From NCBI GenBank assembly GCA_014871385.1, contig CM026426.1, forward strand, positions 39,029,799 to 39,093,798: a stretch of DNA of 64,000 nucleotides. Reading direction: 5' to 3'. The notes below the pieces were generated by a model that made no database searches, had not been told where the DNA came from, and saw only the letters and a program-made list of their open reading frames with translations. The stretch comes from Ceratodon purpureus (lineage: Eukaryota > Streptophyta > Bryopsida > Pseudoditrichales > Ditrichaceae). A program made the position numbers and the translations under genes. The stretch's first letter is position 1. Every line of letters starts with the position of its first letter. Positions 57,101-64,000 of the stretch are shown piece after piece.

Positions 57101-58899
57101 TGCAGGATCCTTGGTTTTCTCGTATGCGTGGAGTCTTGAGTCAGGTCTACTTTCAAAACAATTGCAATGGCATTCTGCCGGAGCAATTGGGTCTCCTGCT
57201 CATGGCGGACCAAGGCGCCAAGGTCAACTGGGGTCTTCTGGTCGAAGAGAACTTCCGAATCCAGCTCCGAGGTCACCGGCAGCGTGCAGATTACAGCAGC
57301 CCGATTGGGCCCTTCCTCACCTCCTACATCGCGAATTACCTGGCCTTCTACCGTCGACACAACCGAGGCCCTCTCATGGGTACCTTCCTCGATGTCCAGC
57401 GTGACCTTGCAGCAGCAGCGACTCGGGATCCAGAGCTGCCCGGCCCCAGCAAGCGTCCCCGGAATACAGAGTCCACCAAGGAGGCAGAGACATCCACAAC
57501 CATGGGCCCATGCGCCACCAAGTTCGCAGCACAGAGTGCTGCTTTTTCGGATTGCGTGGGGGAGATGCTCCAGTGGATCAACACCACAGAGCAGGCGCAG
57601 ACGGCTATTCTACAAGAGCACAAGGGCATTGAAGACAAGTACAAACGCAAGTTCGCCGCAGCTGTCCAAGGAATCCGAGACCAGGCACAGCGTACCCTGT
57701 CACACACACACACAGAGTATCGTCAGCAGCTAGAGGAGAAGGAGCAGACATTGACAAACCTTCGACACCAGGTGGCGAACCTGGAATTGGAACTTAGAGC
57801 CACACAGGATCATGTCGACGTTTTGGCCAAGGAGAAAGCAAACGCCATGGAACGCGCCCAAGGACTGGAACAGCAGAGCCAGGAGTATCTAGCCAGATGC
57901 AAAGCCCTAACAGCACACAACGACACGCTAAAACAAGGTCAGCATTCGCAGGAGACCGAGGATAACATGCACCTCCAGGAGGAGAAAATCGCAATGGAAC
58001 AATGCATGCAAGACTTTGAAGCTAACAAGGTGGGATGGGTGCATAATGCCGCCAACCTGATTGCATCTAATGCATACAAATGGTTGCTGGACCATCCCTC
58101 TACCTCAGCCGAACCACCCAAGGAATTCATGGATTACTGCATCGACAATGCACTGGCTACGCTGGAATTGGAACATTCGGAAAATGCTTGGGAGAACATG
58201 GAGTTAGAAGATATGGAGCTGGACAATGAAGATATGGAAGCCCTGTCCCTGCTCCCGCAGCCAGCTACGGACCAGCCAGCCATGGAACCCGCACCAACCA
58301 GTCCAGGGCACCAAGTCCAAGAAAATCTGCAGCCGCCCAGCCCGGCCATGGTCAACCTTGCCGACCAAGCAGAACGCGTGGATATTCCGGAGCACTTGAC
58401 CGATCAGGAGGATACTCCACAACCTTCACCACGCCTGCCAGCGGCACCACAAGCTGCACCAAGCCAAGTCAACCCCACGGTACCCCCGAAACCCAAGTCC
58501 TTTAGAACTCACAAAGAAGCATTAAGAAAAATAGAAGAGGAATTTGACTTAGAAGAGCAGAACAGTGATGAAGAAGAGGCCGAGGAAGAGCTAGCGATTG
58601 CCATCCAGGAAGTCACACAATACTTTGAAGCTAACCCTGATCTCATCGCCCTCTATAGTAATCCCGAGGCTAGTCAGGTGCAATGCCCCGCATGCAATAA
58701 GATTCTAGGAAAAACCGTGTATGATGTCTATCAACATGCCATGACGTCCCGGACTACGCATAACCTGATACATAGAGGTGTTGGTGCAGCCATAGCCGCA
58801 ATTTATGGGCATCAAGCACCCCCAAGACGCCGCGCCCAGCTACCAAGGGAAGAGACCAGACCTGATAGAAGACCCGCCCACCGACGCACGCGTGGCTGA
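51199..58899 (+). CDS. Single 2566-residue polyprotein: gag-protease-RT-RNase H-integrase-PF20167-like-coiled coil-finger
   Basis: Start [10 protein letters not shown] 42 bp after the PBS. Approximate residues: gag core 115-260; [13 protein letters not shown] near 297; [14 protein letters not shown] near 350; protease [11 protein letters not shown] near 530; [15 protein letters not shown] near 853 and YLDDGTVYG near 954; RNase [12 protein letters not shown] near 1102; integrase finger 1313-1355, GLDFVGPI near 1382, SDQGSHFV near 1445 and [11 protein letters not shown] near 1478; VLWCPRDPK near 1608. Then, without a stop, a PF20167-like domain from about 1836 ([47 protein letters not shown]), a coiled coil about 2125-2290, and [18 protein letters not shown] near 2495. 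No second (archaeal-type) RNase H or chromodomain was recognised. The intact frame and matching LTRs imply a recent, possibly still competent element. Fusion of the 3' region to pol is unusual. Confidence 0.95.
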   Translation: MPPRKLPLVVTNEGEEAANQDDQETTKEFLIWMRQQMADLVAKNEATNARLETLSAQYQTLQESRNQETINTTPQASQALPEALRSATIPQENHTAATLPSQNDTHKQAKLPKISYPMFDESGDPDWHVRRFKVIARTNGVTNTADLQNIFGTTLQGNHINWYIDFETEHSNATWDEMEQSFLHKFRKLKTSSEVLRALGSIAQEKSEPVDKFYDRFKQLADKLNQRPEEDYLCEWFKKGLLPWIQQGIVIRGVKTLQDIVTAANDISRELGALNKIQAPLLPLPTVRPEIRPTLVPCANCGKIHGGRCWYANNPIRPEDNRRSRPTTAAVYPEEINVDAFQPGRNDACWECGSTTHRRRDCPQLHQRWSQYRSGNQGNQDNSKPPGNPRRGGVTLTEVHGTETSVSTISTAVVTTRSKGAPDDHVVEPRKPFPENHWDRLHRIRQDLQAGLESTSQDAPIQQILEDTNVTITLSKLLQLSPELQKYLQQASLPKGTEDPEVIEVNATTLDPDAAVIHLQLGNHELTNVLVDGGSGVNVMSNHLRKHLGLPSPKLAQFILRMANDAPVTPLGILSTVAITTHGISTPATFVVIDMPDSSNFPVILGRPWLRDMNAIHDWSRNQIRIQRQGKTVIIPVDSCITRAKANQIRHKAGTNWVQGLSPKQEAMVFQANPDLIPLAEIHLASMITDQDKLDIPLHFSQEIQETVTVQAMPATQALQQEVITGWTHGAKDRIELVNLGTSEKPKFIKINADAPNHVKRAAIDLFHEYQDIFAWGHEDLKGIPSTLAEHTIDLVPNATPVQQRRYRMNPNYAVRVKAELDKLLQAKFISPVDAAPWLSPMVIIPKKNGTLRICVDFRKLNAATKKDHYPLPYMEEIIDEVAGHEMYSFLDCFSGYYQVAMAEQDKNKTAFSTEWGPYQFERMPFGAKNAPMTFQRVMELIFRPYLKRFFRIYLDDGTVYGQIKDHVTHLRQIFQACRTNGVSLNAEKCMFLFFAGVILGYIVCKYGKLPDPEKIKDIMEITPPTDQKGVQRLLGLSQFNRIYIEKLAHITAPITALNHAKYKYPQDWTPAAQSALEKIKVAYSNAPILIAPDWTKPFHVHTDASNIAVGVMLAQNLNGKYDQPVAYASRLLNQAERNYSTTEREALAMIYAVKKFRHYLLGNKFRFMVDHHSLSYLVNQPLVTGRVARWIMILLEYDFEVVYVPGKRHIVADYLSRDSKATEEGIDDSFNEPYLQAASLDVDIPTDWRGDIIRYLTTGITPVNLSGTRRVTFVRHTLPYTMVQGQLYRRGIDHEIRLCVPTGQEQNLMSILHDGPAGGHQGPDTTIKKILAARYWWPTLHKDVHEYVKNCHACQVSTTNFQYQGRVPLKSIPPLGPFQRWGLDFVGPIKPATKQGYKYILVATDYTTKWAEAKPLRTNTAMVTATFIYENIITRFGCPLEIISDQGSHFVNAVIEDLMENHVIKHRTSTVYYPQGNGQAESTNKTLINMLRRFIHANQSDWGDCLPAALWAYRVAIKTATQVSPFEMVYGTQPLLPTEYIAPTFQTLQPKDYSPHRVLAARIQDIHALEEVRASAIKNILHKQELSARYFQASQPPRLFQKGDQVLWCPRDPKIRKTKFESIWYGPYRVQLVLPNNTVLLVNSENFDTHATIVNSTKLKHYHSENATTTPQLSLGEIYKTLATEAQNTTDSEESNTTEPPQQDMDTMAVHVSLVQISFLDTQDAMEHPINGTASALPNSRIIGTQPPRTPLAHHHTQGYPAISLSRPWRSSLVNSRPPRPTRLSDPWVQRTAFFSFPLQLVPTSALSFLCCYSPSLRIAAPPLHTPRLVPELVTMERRKKVTPPFHVPRMISEWKRQPDLIWNTGVGLARYCTLVEPKVNTKHCTEFVTSMRTRSETEQFPSGVVEGIEVQFSSRYLHKFFGWDGLGVTAWSETCGHPKPDIASRVGSLQLKDDGRYDVFALGNHMQDPWFSRMRGVLSQVYFQNNCNGILPEQLGLLLMADQGAKVNWGLLVEENFRIQLRGHRQRADYSSPIGPFLTSYIANYLAFYRRHNRGPLMGTFLDVQRDLAAAATRDPELPGPSKRPRNTESTKEAETSTTMGPCATKFAAQSAAFSDCVGEMLQWINTTEQAQTAILQEHKGIEDKYKRKFAAAVQGIRDQAQRTLSHTHTEYRQQLEEKEQTLTNLRHQVANLELELRATQDHVDVLAKEKANAMERAQGLEQQSQEYLARCKALTAHNDTLKQGQHSQETEDNMHLQEEKIAMEQCMQDFEANKVGWVHNAANLIASNAYKWLLDHPSTSAEPPKEFMDYCIDNALATLELEHSENAWENMELEDMELDNEDMEALSLLPQPATDQPAMEPAPTSPGHQVQENLQPPSPAMVNLADQAERVDIPEHLTDQEDTPQPSPRLPAAPQAAPSQVNPTVPPKPKSFRTHKEALRKIEEEFDLEEQNSDEEEAEEELAIAIQEVTQYFEANPDLIALYSNPEASQVQCPACNKILGKTVYDVYQHAMTSRTTHNLIHRGVGAAIAAIYGHQAPPRRRAQLPREETRPDRRPAHRRTRG

Positions 58900-58942
58900 T
58901 CCGCAATCCGGGACGGATTGCAAGCTTCAAGGGAGGGCTAAA

Positions 58943-59610
58943 TGTTACAGGGCAACATCCACGACAACCAAGGAAGACAAGGAGCAGTGAAGACTAGCAG
59001 AAGAAGTAGCAGTTGCCGCTAGGAAGCCACAGTCCGACCTAGAATTTAGGATAACCCAAGTATAACAAGGTAGCTAGGAGGCCAGAACTCACACTCTTGA
59101 TTTTGCTGGTTAGAGTCGATGCGCAGTAGAGATAGCAAGGGCCGTGTGTGGCCCAGACTTGGATACTTGAAGTACTTGCACTCTCTATTGTAATGGAAAC
59201 ACTCTCCCTTTACGCTTACTGTTTGCCTACTGTCTGACTCTGATTGTTCAACCCTAACCCTCTAAACCCTTCGTCTTCTCTGTGGTCGTTGCTCTCCCCT
59301 ACCTCTTGCACTCCTCGGTCCCTTGGCTCCTGCCCACAGTGTCATGGAAGTCTTCTAGCCCTTGCAACCTCGCTTTCCAGTAGAAACTCAAGTAGCCACC
59401 GCCCCCATCTCTCCCCCTTCCCTGGCCTACCTCGGCTAGCTTACGCTGAGTATATTAACGGCCCGAGTCCCTGCACCAGGACAGTTGTTCCTGGTGACCG
59501 TGTTCAATTAACCCCTAAACCCGTGGACTCCTTGAGAACCTTGCCCCCCCTTACCTTACAAACCCCCTGACCTCCCTGCCTAGTATTTCCATCTCTGACC
59601 CCAGCTAACA
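58943..59610 (+). repeat. 3' LTR of second retrotransposon
   Basis: 668 bp, no difference from the 5' LTR noticed. Followed by CTACA at 59611-59615. Confidence 0.96.
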
Positions 59611-59615
59611 CTACA

Positions 59616-60220
59616 CAACGCTTTGAGCCTCGCGATTCCTCGAGGAGCGCAACTTCCATCTGCTCTGCGAGGTCCAGGAATTCTTGAACGGGCTTGACAT
59701 CTTCTTCAACATCCGTCGGCAGGCAGCCGACAGCGTTGATGTCATCGTCTTCCACCTCTCCGAAAGGCCTAAGGTCGGCCGCCTCCCACAATATCATGCG
59801 CCCTAAGCAGTTGCTCAAGGACTTCACACCCTCATCCGGAAATGGTATATTCATTTCCATGCTGTCTGAAACCTCAATCACTATTACCATCACCACTATA
59901 GGATCAAATTCTACAACACGTTGGATCACTCCCATGCCTGTTTAATAGAGCCCAGAATGAGTAAGGGCCACGACAACGCCCTTTTTAACCTTCCACCGCC
60001 CTGATCGGCCATTCCTTAGGAACGTCTGGATCAGCTCTACTTCCATTGGATAAAAGATGAAGACCTCGTCGGCGGACAGCCAACAGGGTCGACGGAAAAT
60101 GTCCCCGCCGACGGAGTAAAATGTATCCGCCGACAACGAAGACGACTCGGCGGGCAGCCGACGCGGATCGTACAACTCGGAGTGTGCACAGAAATAGTAT
60201 CCGCCGACGATGACGGACAC
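59616..60220 (-). pseudogene. N-terminal part of the element B gene
   Basis: Frame from MSVIVGGYYFCAHSELY at 60220 to the retrotransposon junction, broken by TAA 59942-59944 (TAT-TAA-ACA, likely CAA before). After excision of the 50469 element it continues in frame into the segment at 50463. Three GTCGGC-type dyads lie in the open frame and are read as CWLSAD, RRLPAE and VGCLPT, so in two frames. No domain was recognised in this part. The start codon choice is weak. CCAAT boxes (ATTGG on minus) lie 70-100 bp upstream at 60282 and 60305. Confidence 0.45.
59715..60162. repeat. Element B dyads inside its N-terminal reading frame
   Basis: Copies at 59715-59731 (GTCGGC-AGGCA-GCCGAC), 60069-60085 (GTCGGC-GGACA-GCCAAC) and 60146-60162 (CTCGGC-GGGCA-GCCGAC), plus CCGCCGAC half-sites at about 60102, 60127, 60200 and 60222. 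Confidence 0.85.
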
Positions 60221-60514
60221 GTCCGCCGACAGAAATTGCAGGGGACCTTAGGTGAAAAGCAGTATGATGTCCTCTAACCTGACCAATCAGAGACTCCTCT
60301 CAACCGTCCAATCAGAAACGATAAACGAAGTCAACAGAAACGGCAACAGAAGGTGCTGGACAGTTAAGAATGGTTGTCATAATGGACCGACCGTCCGTTA
60401 GGCCGTTAGTCCGTCATGGTGACAAGACAGACCCCCGTGTCCGTCACATAAGGGCGTTGACTACTTGACTCACGGTAAGGGTAAAACGAATTTACCTAGC
60501 GCTGAATTAGTGGG

Positions 60515-60810
60515 GGCGCGAGCGCGATTACAGGCGCGAGCGGGTGGGGGCGAGCAGGATGACGGGCGCGAGCGTCCGCGCGAACGCGATGTCACGGGCG
60601 CGTGCAGGAGTGCGGGAGAGCGAGGGCGCGTGCGTCGTTCCGGTCGCGCGCGTGCGCGTGTGAACGGGCGCAAGCGTCGCTGCGGGAGCGATCCAGTTGA
60701 CGGTCGCTAGCACACTTATCGGGCGCAGTCCTGTGGGCGCGAGCCTGGATCGGGCGCGTGCATTCGGGCGAGTGCGGTGCATCGGGCGCCGGCGGTCGGG
60801 CGCGAGCGCT
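60515..60810. repeat. GC-rich motif array, right copy of element C (3' block)
   Basis: About 14 units such as CGGGCGCGAGC and CGGGCGCGTGC spaced roughly 15-30 bp. Open frames through it are artefacts. Confidence 0.85.
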
Positions 60811-61000
60811 GCAGGTTAGTAGGGAAAGAGCGACATCAGGCAAAATCACAAGAGAGGGCATGTATTTCAGAAGAGGGCAATTGGGAAAGGCAATGTTTAT
60901 TGAAAAGTATTGCAAAATTGTGGCAGTAAACCACTTACAGAAAATGTCCCCTCTTATGGAGAACAGAGAATATCACATTGTTGTCACTACTTGCCTACTT

Positions 61001-62569
61001 CTAAATATGTTTGCGATAACAACACTCAGGGATTTGGAAATTGTAGGGAGGGGCTGTTAGAGTAGCGTGGACCAACTGCAAGGTGGAGCGGCTCTTGGGA
61101 TTGGGATTTGTGAGCTCCTTCAACGCCACCGCAAATCTAGCCTTCCCCGCTGTATCCTTGAAAAGGTCGATGTCGTCCTCGTTATTCCAAATCTTATTTG
61201 CTACCATTCCAACCGAGTACGCATCGGCAGCCTGCGTATATAGATGTCTCCTCCTTAGAGTTTCAAATGAGTTCTCCGAATTTGGCTTACCATAAGTGTA
61301 CCACAACTCTGGAGCCACAAAAGTACCACGTTCCTTGAAGGCAGCCGTATGCGCCTGAGTAGTTGCGTAACCATAATTTGAAGGAGTTGTCTCACACACC
61401 CGACTTCCAAGGCCCCAATCGCATACTCCAATGTAAACTTCGCTCACTTTATCCTCTGGGAAGTGAAGCAAGACGTTTCCCGGGGAGATGTCATTATGCT
61501 GCAAATACCCCTTATGGACCCGGTCCATAATACAGATCAGTGCCCAAGCTAGCTTGGCCCTATGGGTGCGGAAGGCCTTAACACGCTCACGTGTTTCCAT
61601 GGGCATATCGGTTTGCTTGTGGATGTTACGGTTCTGAGTACCCTCACCGATATTTGAATTGAACTTGTGCAGAAAATTCTGCAGGCAATCCCCATTCCAC
61701 CAAAGCGTGTAGGCTTCCATCGTCCAGTCATTGACCGCAAAAAACTTAATAACGCCGGGATGGTCAATCGTGCAAACCATGGCTTCTATTGCTGTCTCGT
61801 ACCGCTTCTGGGTCTCGTCAGTAGCCTTGGACATCTTCCCCGCAAAGACACAAGTCTCAGGTATGGTTTCCATGCCAACAATACGTAATTTTAGGACTTT
61901 ACCATACCCGCCTTCCCTTATGCCTGACAGCGGAACCAACTTGACCCCTCTTGGAACCGAGACCACTGCTCCCCACAAGTATTTATCCATTGCGCTTTTC
62001 AGTCCAGCTTCAAGCCATGGCCTCACCCTCGTCCTATTACTCGAGAATCGCGCGCACGAATCCTGGACATATTTGAGCTTCTCTATCTCCTCCTTCTCCG
62101 CCCGCGAGTAGCCCTCCTTCGGCTTCTTGTTGACTCACTCACACACATGCACAATGTTCTTAGTGTTTGTTATTATTTGTTGCTCCATCCACTTAGGGAA
62201 ATGAAAGTTATGAATACAATCATTATATCTCTCGGAATTGTCCAGCTTCTTCCACAAATACTCTTCCAAAGGGGTCTTCAAGTCCTTAATTCCGGTCTCT
62301 CCCTTCTCATCGTATGTACGAGTAATCATCTCCCGTCTCCGACATCCGTACCACTCCAATGCTAGCTCTCTAACGAAATCCTGGTACCGAGGAGGTGGGT
62401 AGTCCGGGTCCCTCTCACTTGCCGACTTCCGGTTCTTCTTTCCCGATGAGCTCGATGACGGGTTTGAGCCTGCATGAGATGGTGCTGTGGAGGTTGCCAT
62501 CACATCATCTACAGGAGCATCAAGATCTACGTAGGCGGGGCGTTTCCCGGATCCACGAGAGACCGACAT
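61001..62569 (-). pseudogene. Protein-kinase-like gene, right copy, one in-frame stop
   Basis: Start MSVSRGSGKRPAY at 62569. An N-terminal region of about 180 residues (Ser-rich, then RYQDFVRELALEWYG and LEEYLWKKLDNSERY) precedes the kinase-like domain: REGGYGKV near 218, VFAGKMSK with Lys near 245, QHNDISPGNVLLH with catalytic Asp near 360, CDWGLG near 384 (DWG for DFG), and GTFVAPELW. HxD and the metal-binding Asp are kept, so phosphotransfer is conceivable; substrate unknown. TGA at 62135-62137 lies between VCE and VNKKPKEGYS in an otherwise continuous frame of 522 codons (likely CGA-to-TGA). Both copies travel with a hAT transposase, so this is transposon cargo, not a host kinase locus. 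Confidence 0.75.
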
Positions 62570-62754
62570 AGTTGGAATAATGAACTGGACACACAATAAA
62601 AAAAAACAAAAGATCCCCCCACCCAATTTGATTGCTCCCACTTCCTGCAGTTCCAAGCAGAGCACGTGGAGTCACGCGCTAGGACAAGGAGCCACCTGGA
62701 AGAGGAGACTTTGAAAAGTAGAAAATAAGGGTTAAGGGCGCCTTTTATGCTCCC

Positions 62755-63030
62755 CTCGACTGATCGCGCCCGTAAGCGCGTACACGCGCGCAAACAGGGC
62801 CTCCACACGCGCCCGTCCGCACGCGCCGGTCCACCGCGTTCGCACCTAACAACGCCGCTGGCGCGTGTGCCTGCGTGCTTGCGCCCGTAACCCTGCGCGC
62901 GCCGGTTATCTGTACGCGCGAGCACGCTTCACGCGCCCGTGACCGCGCACGCGCCCGTCCCCGCGCACGCGCCCGACTCGTGCACTTGCCCGCCTTCTTG
63001 TACGCGCCCGTCCACGTGCACGCGCCCGGA
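62755..63030. repeat. GC-rich motif array, right copy of element C (intergenic block)
   Basis: CGCGCCC(G/A)-type units between the kinase and transposase genes, the counterpart of 33176-33460. Confidence 0.85.
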
Positions 63031-63369
63031 TATGCAGCGTTACATACACTGTACACGTTCGGTTACGGTATACTCGTATATTGAACAGAATACAAAAAAA
63101 AATTCACTGCGAAATTACTCAATGGAGATATATTAACCGCATTTAGCGCTCAAAAAATAATACAGAGCACAACCATACAATTCCTTCAAGTGTGAGATAA
63201 TGAACAAGGTTGACTCTAAGTAACAGTATAAGTCTACGTAATATGAAGGTGCTACCAAAAAAAAAAAAAAAAACATTAAGAATAACATAGTATTTTTTTT
63301 GGGTTTTTAGCCGGTAGATTGTATGGTTAGATTTACTGCTACTTCATGCGCTAAAAAGGTGACCACAGT
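63031..63369. other. Spacer, right copy of element C
   Basis: AT-rich 3' flank of the transposase gene, similar to 32853-33175 with scattered changes, including poly(A)/poly(T) length differences. Confidence 0.5.
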
Positions 63370-64000
63370 CTAGACTCTCCTTGCTTTGCGGGGCTTCTTC
63401 TTGCGTGAAGATTGTCTTTTCCGAGCCACAGTGGGCCCCAATTCGTGCCGGATTATCACATCTTCGTCATCTGGCGCCTCATCGCAATCCGGGTCTTCCT
63501 CCTCTGAGTGCTCGTTGTCACCTTCATCCTCAGGAGCTCCGACCACTGGAGCTTGTACCTCTCCTTCGACCTCCGATGTAATATTGCGCACTTGCATGGA
63601 AACTTCACCCGTATCGCCATCTCTGGCACTTACTAGGCGCTTCATAGGCCTCTCCTATCCGGAATTACCGATGGCTGTGATGCCATCCTCACTGATTATG
63701 CGTGTGCGAACAACCCCAGTTCCAGAAGATGGCCCCCCTTCAGTGTACCCTATATAGAATGGGAGGGGATCAGGTCTGGTTCTTTTGCTTGACTTTCGTG
63801 TTCCTCCACGGGGTTCTTGTGATGGTGGTTTCCTAACAACCTTGTCTGTGGACTTCTTCGCACCACGTTGGGCCACATTCTGTACGGCGTCGTCTATAGC
63901 TGGCGCCACGGGGACTAGCTTGGCGGTGGAGGCACCACGCCGACTACCACCAGCTCGATTGAGTGGAGGCCTCGCCGCTGCAGATGATCTAAGGAGTCGA
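63370..64000 (-). pseudogene. hAT transposase C-terminal tail, right copy, truncated by the window edge
   Basis: Basic, Ser/Arg-rich tail matching the C-terminus of the 29393 transposase (VVRKPPSQEPRGGT, then EVSMQVRNITSEVEGEV, then RKKKPRKARRV-TAG). The TAG after IGNSG (63655-63657) is at the same place as TAG 32565-32567 in the left copy, so that stop predates the duplication or is the genuine end of the protein. The catalytic part lies beyond the window. Confidence 0.7.

Larger units (their letters stand above)
50469..59610 (+). mobile_element. Second Ty3/gypsy LTR retrotransposon, 9.1 kb, apparently intact
   Basis: LTRs of 668 bp (50469-51136 and 58943-59610) look identical on reading, begin TGTTA and end TAACA, and are flanked by CTACA. 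One uninterrupted 2566-codon frame spans gag to the 3' finger. A polypurine AAGGGAGGGC lies just before the 3' LTR. It is related to, but a different family from, the element at 38985. Confidence 0.97.
37129..60276 (-). mobile_element. Element B: DNA element with a DUF7869-type gene, split by two retrotransposons
   Basis: TAGAGGACATC at 37129-37139 is matched by its reverse complement GATGTCCTCTA at 60266-60276, at the outer edges of the region that holds GTCGGC...GCCGAC dyads. This can be read as a 9-bp TIR GAGGACATC flanked by a TA target duplication. Subtracting the two LTR elements with their duplications leaves about 4.8 kb. A single minus-strand gene of about 3.9 kb runs through it. The match of the ends is short, so the boundaries are provisional. 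The interruption by the two retrotransposons is certain from LTRs, target duplications and restored reading frames. Confidence 0.6.
60370..64000 (-). mobile_element. Element C, right copy (partial): kinase-like gene and hAT tail, inverted
   Basis: The reverse complement of this region aligns with 32220-35611: 3' GC-rich block, kinase gene, intergenic GC-rich block, transposase C-terminus. The outer end is near 60370-60390, with GACCGACCGTCCGTTAGGCCGTTAGTCCG matching the end of the left copy in inverted sense. The element continues beyond 64000. Confidence 0.85.

Noticed and set aside
37788-60220. Reassigned genetic code with TAA/TAG as glutamine (element B has several)
   Set aside because: TGA also interrupts elements A, B, C and the first retroelement, and the hAT stops replace likely Trp codons. 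Ordinary C-to-T decay explains all of them.

Overview
The window is nuclear DNA of a plant-lineage eukaryote. The evidence is GT-AG introns in a conserved methyltransferase gene, a TTTAGGG-type interstitial telomere repeat, plant-type Ty3/gypsy elements with PF20167-like 3' regions, and hAT elements with a DUF659 domain. The dense, nested transposons suggest a large streptophyte genome (moss, lycophyte, fern or charophyte). I cannot name the species. Only one convincing cellular gene is complete: a seven-exon eEF1A-lysine-methyltransferase-like gene at 15127-17211.

Layout. 1-4.05 kb holds exons of an unrecognised gene. 4.2-12.0 kb holds a palindrome-rich multi-gene unit on the minus strand (element A). 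It encodes a DGQHR/ParB-like protein continuous with a DNA-methyltransferase-like region, and an FCP1/NIF-type phosphatase. 12-15 kb is low-complexity and MITE-like DNA. 15.1-17.2 kb is the methyltransferase gene. 17.2-27.4 kb is AT-rich DNA with a retroposon (18-bp target duplication), SINE/MITE-like pieces and a hAT relic. 27.4-35.6 kb is a hAT transposon that also carries a protein-kinase-like gene (element C, left copy). 37.1-60.3 kb is a DNA element whose gene encodes a DUF7869-type protein (element B). It was split by two Ty3/gypsy insertions (38985-48192 and 50469-59610). 60.4-64 kb is a second copy of the hAT plus kinase element in opposite orientation, running off the end.

Removing each retrotransposon with one copy of its 5-bp target duplication restores one continuous element B reading frame, so the order of insertion is clear. 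Element B came first, then the 38985 element (LTRs with about six differences in 658 bp), and most recently the 50469 element (LTRs look identical and the 2566-codon frame is intact).

The most striking theme is that each of the three unrelated DNA elements has its own short dyad or motif family, spread through its introns, spacers and sometimes its coding sequence. Element A has a 21-bp palindrome present at least 23 times, including a 14-copy array at a nearly constant 52-bp pitch just upstream of the ParB/methyltransferase-like gene. Element B has a 17-bp GTCGGC...GCCGAC dyad. Element C has GC-rich arrays of GGGCGCG-type units. The older coding regions are broken mainly by stops explainable by C-to-T change (CGA, CAG, CAA or TGG to stop).
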